DNA of 64,000 nt from CAIWHR01 sp963823215 (lineage in GTDB: Bacteria > Pseudomonadota > Gammaproteobacteria > Burkholderiales > Casimicrobiaceae), in contig CAWGKT010000004.1 in assembly GCA_963823215.1 (NCBI GenBank), positions 77,184 to 141,183 of the forward strand, given 5' to 3'. The translations under genes and the position numbers were made by a program. Below, in pieces: positions 39,208-46,877 of this stretch. Numbering within the stretch: the stretch's first letter is position 1; the number at the start of each line of letters is the position of its first letter. The notes beneath the pieces were generated by a model, which was not told the DNA's origin, made no database searches, and saw only the letters and a program-made list of their open reading frames with translations.

Positions 39208-39825
39208 ATGCAGGCAGCGCAACTGGATGGCACAAGAAAGGCGATCGTCTTTGCCCTGGCCGGCTGGTCGGGGTTCTTCGTCATGGGAATCGAGCTCCTG
39301 AGCGGGCGCATTCTCGCCCCGAGCTTCGGCAACAGCATCTACGTCTGGGGCGCCGTGATCACGGTCTTCATGCTGGCCCTGGCAGTAGGGTATCTTCTGG
39401 GCGGACACTATTCGGTCTTCTCGCCCAGCCTCCGGCGCCTCGGGGCATTGCTTATCGCGGCCGGCCTGGCAACGATTCCGGTGGTGCTGTTCGGCGATTC
39501 CGCGCTCGACTGGATATTCGACCGCATCAATGATCCTCGCTACGGCTCGCTCCTCGCCTCGTCGCTGCTGTTCTTCGTGCCGACGGCAATTTCCGGCGCC
39601 GTGTCGCCGTACGCGGTTCGCTTGCTCGTCTCCAGCCTTCACGGCAGCGGCAAATCGGCCGGCTCGCTCTATTTCGTTTCGACCTTCGGCAGCGCGGCGG
39701 GCACGATACTCACGTCGTTCTACCTCGTCCTGCTGTTCGATGTGAACGCGATCCTGCTTGGAATGATGGCGGTCTCGGTCGTCCTCGGACTCGGCGCCGT
39801 CCTGTGCGGCGAGCCGCGGCGATGA
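39208..39825 (+). CDS. Spermidine-synthase-like integral membrane protein (membrane half)
   Basis: A 205-residue hydrophobic protein with about six membrane segments, resembling the membrane half of the fused MFS/spermidine-synthase family. The start of that family is recognisable in F-F-V-M-G-I-E-L-L-S-G-R-I-L-A-P-S-F-G-N-S-I-Y-V-W-G. Its stop codon overlaps the start of the catalytic-half gene (ATGA), so the two are translationally coupled. In many bacteria both halves form one protein. The start is uncertain: ATG 39208 gives MQAAQLDG, and ATG 39163 would add 15 basic residues. It may anchor the downstream aminopropyltransferase-like protein to the membrane. Confidence 0.72.
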   Translation: MQAAQLDGTRKAIVFALAGWSGFFVMGIELLSGRILAPSFGNSIYVWGAVITVFMLALAVGYLLGGHYSVFSPSLRRLGALLIAAGLATIPVVLFGDSALDWIFDRINDPRYGSLLASSLLFFVPTAISGAVSPYAVRLLVSSLHGSGKSAGSLYFVSTFGSAAGTILTSFYLVLLFDVNAILLGMMAVSVVLGLGAVLCGEPRR

Positions 39826-40709
39826 AGGCCGGTGGCGTCTTCGCGCTGGCGTTCGCGGGCCTGCTCGCCGCCGCCGCAATGCCGGTCGGCGCAAGGGAGT
39901 TGCATACCGAGCGGTCCCTGTACCGCAATATCGTCGTCTACGATGAAGACGGGCTTCGCTGCATGAAGTTCGGGCGACATGCGACCGGCCGGCAGACCTG
40001 CATGCTGCTTGCGGATCGCGACCGGCTCGTCTTCGACTACACGCGGATGATGATGGCCGCGCTGTACCTCAACCCGTCGCCACAGCGCGTGCTGATCATC
40101 GGGCTCGGTGGCGGCACGTTGCCCGGCGCGCTGCAGAAGATCCTGCCCGCAGCGCGAATCGACGCCGTCGAAATCGATCCGGCCGTGGTGCGCGTGGCTG
40201 GAAGGTACTTCGGGTTCGCGCCCGGCCGGCAGACCGCGGTGTTCGAGGAGGACGGACGCGTGTTCGTCAAGCGCATGCAGAAGCAGCAGATCCGGTACGA
40301 TCTGGTGCTGCTCGATGCGTTCGACCACGACTACATTCCCGAGCATCTGCTGACGCGTGAATTCCTGCTCGAAGCAAGGAGCATCCTGACCGCGGAAGGA
40401 GTGCTGGCCGCGAACACGTTTGCGACCAGCCGGCTGTACCAATTCGAGTCGGCGACCTACTTCAGCGCCTTCGGCGATTTCTACCGTCTGAAATCCGGCA
40501 ACCGGGTGATCCTGGCACGCCCCGGAGGGTTGCCGGGCCGCGAAGAGCTGGCGCGCAATGCGGCGATGCTGGAAGACAGGCTCGCGCCGTTCGGGGTCGG
40601 CAGGCAATGGCTGTTGCCGCTCATCGAGGTCGAGTCCGGCTGGCCGCCGGGCACACGCGTACTCACCGACCAGTACTCGCCGTCGAACCTGCTGAACGTG
40701 TCCAATTGA
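39822..40709 (+). CDS. Spermidine-synthase-like methyltransferase-fold protein (catalytic half)
   Basis: A 295-residue protein with an N-terminal hydrophobic segment (signal peptide or anchor; A-G-L-L-A-A-A-A-M-P-V-G-A) and a Rossmann methyltransferase-like domain. Visible motifs are V-L-I-I-G-L-G-G-G-T-L-P, V-E-I-D-P-A-V-V and L-L-D-A-F-D-H-D-Y-I-P-E-H-L. These match the spermidine synthase superfamily, but the D-A-F-D segment differs from the D-x-x-D-P of true SpeE, so polyamine synthesis is uncertain. An exported location would be incompatible with cytosolic decarboxylated SAM. ATG 39822 overlaps the previous stop by four bases. It precedes the DUF349 gene by 19 bases. Confidence 0.78.
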   Translation: MKAGGVFALAFAGLLAAAAMPVGARELHTERSLYRNIVVYDEDGLRCMKFGRHATGRQTCMLLADRDRLVFDYTRMMMAALYLNPSPQRVLIIGLGGGTLPGALQKILPAARIDAVEIDPAVVRVAGRYFGFAPGRQTAVFEEDGRVFVKRMQKQQIRYDLVLLDAFDHDYIPEHLLTREFLLEARSILTAEGVLAANTFATSRLYQFESATYFSAFGDFYRLKSGNRVILARPGGLPGREELARNAAMLEDRLAPFGVGRQWLLPLIEVESGWPPGTRVLTDQYSPSNLLNVSN

Positions 40710-40728
40710 CTCCAAGCCCGCCCAGACC

Positions 40729-43524
40729 ATGATCACGAAGCTCTTTTCCCGTTCGGCGCTGCACGAGCATCCGGATCCTGCGCAGCGCGCGCAGGGCGTG
40801 GCAGCGCTGCCGCCGGATTCCGGCGAGCTTGCGCAGCTGATCGCCGCAGACCCCGCGCCGGAGGTCCGCGTGGCCGCCGCGAATCGATGCACCGACCTTC
40901 CGGCGCTCGCCAGTGCGTGGGCAGCCGAATCGGATCCGGCCGTCCGGGCTGCGCTCGCGGCGGCACTCGGTAACGTGCTTTCGGCTACGACGGACAACGC
41001 GGGCGCTGTGGAGTTGCTCGAGGCGGACCACTGCACCGACGCGATTCGCGCCGATGTGGCGCGCCGCGCGCCCGACGCCGAACGGCGCCGCGTCGCCATG
41101 GCGGGCATTCGCGATGAGGACCGGTTGGTCGAGCTGGCGCTCGGCGCCGAGCGCGCCGAACTGCGCTTGGACGCGGCGGAGCACGTGCATTCGGCGGAAG
41201 GCCTGCGCAGGCTCGCCAGCGCGGCGAAGGACAAGGACCGCGGCGTTACCCGGCTCGCCCGGCAGCGCCTCGCGGCGATCGCGGAGCGCGCGGGGCAGGC
41301 GTCCGAGGCCGATGCCATTGTCGAGCAGCTGCAGGCGCTGACGGCCAAGCCTGGCCCGATTCTCACCGCGGCGGTCGAGATCGATCGGCGCTGGCAGGCG
41401 CTCGACATGACCGGCGACGCCGAACGCCGCGCCCGCTGGGACGCGGCCCGGCAGGCGCTGCAGGCGCGCTTCGACCGCGAGCAGGACGAGCAGCGGGCGC
41501 GCTCGCAGTTCGAGCGCAGGCTGCGCGAATGGATGGAGGCTCTGCAGCCACCCGCCGCGATGGACGCGCTTGCCGGGCTGCACGTGGAGCTGGCCGCGCT
41601 GCGCGAGGCGGCACAGGGGCACAACGACGGCGCGGCGCTCGAGGTGCTGGCCAAGGCCGGGGAGCGCCTCGCGGCCTGGGAGCGTGAGCACCATGCGCTC
41701 GAGGGCGCCGAGGCGCTGGTCGTCGAAGCCGAGCAGCTCGCCGCCGGCACGTCCATCGACCACGCGAATCTGCCCGATCGCTGGCAGGCGCTGGACCGCG
41801 CGATCCGGAGTCCGGCGCTGACGCAGCGTTTCGAGTCCGCGCTGATCGTGATCGAGCAGCGCCGGCTCGCGCAGATCCAGGCGGCGCAGCAGCAGGCGAA
41901 CGCGGCGCGGCAGCACGTGCACGGCCTGCTGCATGTCGCCGAGCAGGCGCTGGCCGCGGGGCAATTGCACGCGGCGCGCGCCGCCGCGGACGAGATCAAG
42001 GCCGTGAAGGCCGGCGTCGGCATGTTGCCGAAACCGACGGTGCAACGGTTGAGCCGCCTCGTCCAGCAGCTAACGGAGCTCGAGCGCTGGGAAACCTTCG
42101 GTCAGCGCCAGGCCCGCGTGCAGCTCTGCGAGCGCGCCGAAGCCCTGGCCACACAGACCATGGATGCGTCGAGGCTTGCGCTCGAGGTGCAGAAATTGCG
42201 CGGCGAGTGGAAGGCTCTCGACGAGCAGCATGCGGGGGTTCCGAAATCGGTCTGGGAGCGCTTCGACGGCGCGTGTGAGAAGGCGTATGCGCCCGCGGCC
42301 CGGCATTTCGCGGAGATGGCCGCGCTGCGCAAGGAGGCACGCCGGCAGCGCGAGGAATTCATCGCTGCCGCTGCGGCGCATGCGCCGACCCTGCTCACCG
42401 AGCCGCGCGACTGGCGTGCGATCGAACGATGGCTGCGCGAAACCGACCGCACCTGGCGCGAAGGCAACCTGGGCAGCGTCGAGCCGGGCGCGTGGAAGAA
42501 GCTCGACGCGCGGCTGAAGGCCGCGCTCGGCCCGGTGCGCGACGCACTGGCCGGAGCACGCGATGCGGCCAAGGCCGCGCGCAAGACATTGATCGCGGAG
42601 GCCACCGCACTCGTGGGCAAAGCGATGGACCGCGACGCGCCATCACAGGTGAAGGCGATCCAGGCGCGCTGGCAGGAGAACGCCAAGGCGATGCCGCTCG
42701 CGCAGCGCGACGAGCGCGCCCTGTGGGAAGAGCTGCGCGCGGCGTGCGACGCCGTGTTCGAGGCGCGCCACGCCAGGCGCAAGGAAGAGGACGACCGCCG
42801 GCAGACTGGCCGGCGCGCGCTGGAGGAAACCTGCGAACAGCTCGAGCAACTGGCGCACCGTGCGGACGGCGACGAGCAGGAGGTCCGCCGCGCATTGCGC
42901 GAGGCGCAGGAGCAATGGAAGCAGCGGGTCGGACGATCCGACGTGCCGCCCGGACTCGAATCGCGGTTTCGCAATGCCACGCGCGCGGTGGAGACGATGG
43001 TGTCGGCGCGCGCCCGCTCGCGCGAGGCCGCCGTGTGGCAGACCCTCGCGGCGAAAGAGCAGCTGTGCGAAGAACTCGATCGCCTCATCGGATCGAGCAT
43101 CGCGGCGGAGGCCGCGGCGACCCAGGCGTCGTCGACAACCGAACGCTGGGCCGCGTTGCCGGCGGTGGTCCCGGGCTGGGAAAAGAAGCTCCTCGCACGG
43201 CGCGATGCCGCGCTGCGTGCGCTGGCGGACCCTGCCGCGTCGGGCGTGTACGCGAAGCGGATCGAGCAGGGCAAGGCCTCGCGGCACGACGCCCTGCTCG
43301 AGCTCGAAATGCTGTTGAAGCTGGACAGCCCGCCTGAGCTTCAGGCGCAGCGGCTCGCGCTCCAGGTCAGGCAACTGAAGGAACGCTTCAGCAGCGCGGC
43401 GACCGGCGGCGCCAAGACGCCGAACGACCTCCTGGTCGCGTGGTGCGCCGAGCCGGGGGTGGCGGATCCGCAGGACAGGCAGCGCTGCGAGCGCATCTTC
43501 TCGGCCATGGAACGGGTGCGCTGA
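40729..43524 (+). CDS. DUF349-repeat protein
   Basis: A 931-residue cytosolic protein made largely of helical DUF349 repeats, recognisable by recurring W-x-x-L-x-x-x-x-x-x-x-x-x-L-x-x-R-F and W-K-A-L-D / W-R-x-G-x-L patterns. The N-terminal 150 residues look like HEAT-type repeats (V-R-V-A-A-A-N-R-C and L-R-L-D-A-A-E-H-V). The composition is extremely Ala/Arg/Glu rich and predicts long coiled coils. No enzymatic motif is seen. Proteins of this kind are common in betaproteobacteria; function is unknown. It follows the spermidine-synthase-like pair by 19 bases and may be co-transcribed with it. Confidence 0.85.
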   Translation: MITKLFSRSALHEHPDPAQRAQGVAALPPDSGELAQLIAADPAPEVRVAAANRCTDLPALASAWAAESDPAVRAALAAALGNVLSATTDNAGAVELLEADHCTDAIRADVARRAPDAERRRVAMAGIRDEDRLVELALGAERAELRLDAAEHVHSAEGLRRLASAAKDKDRGVTRLARQRLAAIAERAGQASEADAIVEQLQALTAKPGPILTAAVEIDRRWQALDMTGDAERRARWDAARQALQARFDREQDEQRARSQFERRLREWMEALQPPAAMDALAGLHVELAALREAAQGHNDGAALEVLAKAGERLAAWEREHHALEGAEALVVEAEQLAAGTSIDHANLPDRWQALDRAIRSPALTQRFESALIVIEQRRLAQIQAAQQQANAARQHVHGLLHVAEQALAAGQLHAARAAADEIKAVKAGVGMLPKPTVQRLSRLVQQLTELERWETFGQRQARVQLCERAEALATQTMDASRLALEVQKLRGEWKALDEQHAGVPKSVWERFDGACEKAYAPAARHFAEMAALRKEARRQREEFIAAAAAHAPTLLTEPRDWRAIERWLRETDRTWREGNLGSVEPGAWKKLDARLKAALGPVRDALAGARDAAKAARKTLIAEATALVGKAMDRDAPSQVKAIQARWQENAKAMPLAQRDERALWEELRAACDAVFEARHARRKEEDDRRQTGRRALEETCEQLEQLAHRADGDEQEVRRALREAQEQWKQRVGRSDVPPGLESRFRNATRAVETMVSARARSREAAVWQTLAAKEQLCEELDRLIGSSIAAEAAATQASSTTERWAALPAVVPGWEKKLLARRDAALRALADPAASGVYAKRIEQGKASRHDALLELEMLLKLDSPPELQAQRLALQVRQLKERFSSAATGGAKTPNDLLVAWCAEPGVADPQDRQRCERIFSAMERVR

Positions 43525-43557
43525 GATTTCGGTGCGGACGCCGTGGCGCCCCCCCGC

Positions 43558-44067
43558 TTACACTTTCTTGACGAGGGCAACGAGCTGATCGAGAGCCTTT
43601 CCCCAACCTTCGTGGAACCCCATTTGCTCGTGTTTCCTGCGCCCCTCTTCGTCCCCATGGATGACGAGCGCGGTGTACTTCGTCCCGTTGCCATGCGGTT
43701 CAAGCGAAACGACCGCCGTGAAAGGGAATGAATCGCAGGGGGTCGCGGATGATCCGCTGGACGGCCGGAAGCCGGGCAAGAGCGTGTTGGTCCACGCGAG
43801 CCGTTCGTTCCTGACGACCTCGAGGTAACAGCCGGCGTTGGGGAACTCCTGTCCCTCCGGCGAGCGCATGGTCGTGCGAAAGACGCCGCCGGGGCGAAGA
43901 TCGATTTCGCAATCGATCGTGGTCCATGGCGCGGGCGTGAACCACTTCTTGAGTCGCTCCGGGATGGTCCACGCGTTCCAGACAAGTTCTGGCGGGACAT
44001 CGACGACGCGTTCCAGGACGAGGTCGAGCCTGGGGTCGGGCGCGTAAACGGTCGAGCGAATCGTCAT
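43558..44067 (-). CDS. SRPBCC (AHSA1-like) START-fold protein
   Basis: A 169-residue protein of the SRPBCC/AHSA1 superfamily. It shows D-L-V-L-E-R-V-V-D-V-P-P-E-L-V-W-N-A-W-T, then K-K-W-F-T-P-A-P-W, R-P-G-G-V-F and the C-terminal M-G-F-H-E-G-W-G-K-A-L-D-Q-L. The fold is a helix-grip cavity that binds hydrophobic ligands; many small members are stand-alone and of unknown function. AAGGAG lies six bases before ATG 44067. It converges with the DUF349 gene and diverges from plsB. Confidence 0.88.
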   Translation of the reverse strand: MTIRSTVYAPDPRLDLVLERVVDVPPELVWNAWTIPERLKKWFTPAPWTTIDCEIDLRPGGVFRTTMRSPEGQEFPNAGCYLEVVRNERLAWTNTLLPGFRPSSGSSATPCDSFPFTAVVSLEPHGNGTKYTALVIHGDEEGRRKHEQMGFHEGWGKALDQLVALVKKV

Positions 44068-44294
44068 TGCTGCTCCTTCAGGTCTTTGCCGACATTGTTC
44101 AATCGATCGAGGCGGCGCCCGGGTCCTTGCGGACAGAGTCCCGCCGGCCGACGCGCCGCTTCCGGCGCGCGCGCAGTCTCGCCATCGGGTGTCGTCGCGA
44201 GCCACGTGCCAGACGTGCCGACGGCGAGCTTTACTAACTCTACCATCGCATCGAGAATGGGGAGCAGGCCAGCGGAAGGAATCCGGAACCGACG

Positions 44295-46822
44295 ATGACC
44301 CACGCCCCGCCCCGTCCGCTTTCGCGCCCGCGCGGCCTGGTTCGCCTCGGCAACATCCTCCTCGCGCTGCTGCGCCGCCTGCTCTACCTCGTCGTGCGCA
44401 CGCAGGTCACGCCGGAGCAGATCGCGCTGCTTGGCGTCGATCCGCAGCAGCCGCTCTGCTATGTCCTCCAGGATCGGCATCTGTCGAGCCTGCTGGTGCT
44501 GGAGGAGGAGACGAGGCGGCTCGGCCTGCCGTCGGCCTTGGCGCCGATCGGACCCGAGTTCCCCCGCAGCACGCGCGCCGTGTTCTCGGTCGTCCTCAAT
44601 CGGAATCCGCTGAGCACGCGCACCATGGAGCCCTCGGTGACCCTCGCGCAGATGACGGCGACGCTGTTGCGCCAGCCGGCGCTCGACGCGCAGCTGCTGC
44701 CGGTGACGATTCTCTGGGGCCGGTCGCCGGGGTCGCAGGATTCGCTCGTCAGGGCGCTCTTCGCCGACGCGTGGGCGAGCGTCGGACCGCTGCGCCAGCT
44801 CCTGATCATCCTGCTGCACGGCCGACAGACGCGCGTCGGCTTCGGCGAGCCGGTCTCGTTGCGCCGGCTGATCGACGAGGAGACCGACGCCGCCACCGCG
44901 GTCCGCAAGGCCAATCGCTTCCTGCGCTTCCACTTTCGCCGGATGCGCGAATCGGCGATCGGCCCGGACCTGTCGCACCGGCGCAACCTGATACGAGACG
45001 ATGGTGGCCTCGGGCGCCCTGCAGGACGCCATCGCGACGGAGGCGGGGCGGCTCGGCGCGACCCTGGCGGCGGCAGAGGATCGGGCGCGCCGGTTCGCGT
45101 GGGAGATCGCGTCGGACTTCAGCTATCCGGTCGTGCGCGCGATGGAGCTGCTGCTCGCGCGGCTGTGGCGGCGCCTCTACGACGGGGTCGACGTCCATCA
45201 CGGGAACGAGCTCGCCAAAGCCGCACCGGGCAACGGACTCGTCTATCTGCCCAACCATCGCAGCCACGTCGATTACCTGCTGCTGTCGTATCTCGTCCAT
45301 GCGCAGGGACTCGCGCCACCCCACATCGCGGCGGGCGCCAACCTGAATTTCCCGCTCGTGGGCCCGGTGCTGCGGCGCGGCGGCGCGTTCTTCCTGCGCC
45401 GCAGCTTCAAGGGCGAGCCGCTCTACGCCGCGGTGTTCCGCGAGTACCTGCACGCGATGCTGGCGAAGGGATTCCCGATCGCGTACTTCATCGAGGGCGG
45501 TCGCAGCCGCAGCGGGCGCACGCTCGCGCCGAAGGGCGGCCTGCTGGGCATGACCGTCGAGAGCTTCATGCGCGAGCATCCGCGGCCGCTGCTGCTGGTG
45601 CCCGTGTATTTCAGCTACGAAAAGCTGCTCGAGGGCCGCACGCTGGTCGCCGAGCTCGAAGGACAGCCGAAGGAGGGCGAGTCGCTGGGCGCGCTCGTGC
45701 GCGTTGCCAGGAACCTCCGGCGCGAATACGGGAGCGTGCACGTCAATTTCGGCGCGCCGCTGTCGATCGACCAGTTCCTCGATCGGGAGGCGCCCGACTG
45801 GCACGCGCTGCAGGGAGACGAGCAGCGGGACGCGGCGCGGCGGCTTGACGCCGCTGCTCGGCCGCGAGATGGCGCAGCGCATCAACTCCGCGGTCGTCAT
45901 CAATCCGATCAACCTGTTCGCCATGGCCATCGTGCCCAGCCCGCGCCAGGCGCTCGACGAGCGCGGGCTCGCGCAGCAGATCGACTGGCTGAAGACGATC
46001 GCATCCCGACTGCCCTACTCGCCGGACACGGTGCTCACCGCCGCACGATCCGGCGGTGGCGATCGCGCAGGCACTGAAGCTCGGCTTTGCCACATCGCGT
46101 CGCCCATCCGCTCGGGCGACATCATCGCGGTTCCGGACAAGGAAGTGTCCGCGGTCAACTACCTGCGCAACAACGTGCTGCACGCCTATGCGCTGCCCGC
46201 GCTGGTCGCGAACCTGCTGGTCGCCCTGCGCGAGGTGACGCCGGAGCGCGTTGCCGAGTTCGCCGAGGGCGGTCTGCCCTTCCTGCGCGCGGAACTGATG
46301 CTGCATCACTCCCCCGCGGAGGCGGTCGCGGTGTCGCAGCGCGTCGTCGAGCTGTTCGTCGAGCTGGGGCTCGCGCGCACGGGCACCGATGGCAACCTGC
46401 GGGCCGCGGATCGCTACAGCCCGGAACATGCGGGGCTGGAACTGCTCGCCCGTTCGCTGCGGCACCTGCTGCGCCGCAATTACCTGACGATCGCGTTGCT
46501 GACTCGTGTGGGTTCCGGCACGTTGACGCGGCAACGCCTCGAGGAGCTGATGCAGATGCTCACGCAGCGCCTGTCGCTGCTGTTCGAGTTCGCGCCGCCG
46601 GATTTCTACGAGCGCTCGACGTTTGCGTCCTACATCGATACGCTGCTCGAGACGGGCCTCGTCCACGAGGACGCCGACGGGTCGCTGCGCCTGCACGAGC
46701 ACACCCGGACGTGGGAGCGCTATGTCGAGCGGCTGCTCCCTGCGGACGCCGTGCTCGCCATCCGGCGTGTTGCGGTCGAGCAGGCGCCGCCGGCGGTCCT
46801 CGGCGACACGAAGGAAGGATAG
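44295..46822 (+). pseudogene. plsB: Glycerol-3-phosphate acyltransferase PlsB, four frameshifts
   Basis: The corrected product is about 841 residues, the length of PlsB, which acylates sn-1 of glycerol-3-phosphate in the inner membrane. The acyltransferase motifs are intact: L-P-N-H-R-S-H-V-D (H-x4-D), G-G-A-F-F-L-R-R-S-F-K, F-I-E-G-G-R-S-R-S-G-R. Four indels break the frame: an extra base near 44991-44995, an extra T at 45845-45846 (restoring R-R-L-T-P-L-L-G-R-E), an extra base near 46044-46046, and a missing base near 46089 (restoring G-F-A-x-I-A-S-P-I-R). Similarity continues without a gap through each. Four independent mutations with no other decay are unlikely, so sequencing error is suspected. 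Confidence 0.87.
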
Positions 46823-46877
46823 GCGCGTTGAAGATACCGGTTGCCGCGACCAACGCGCACGACGCGACCGGGAGGCG

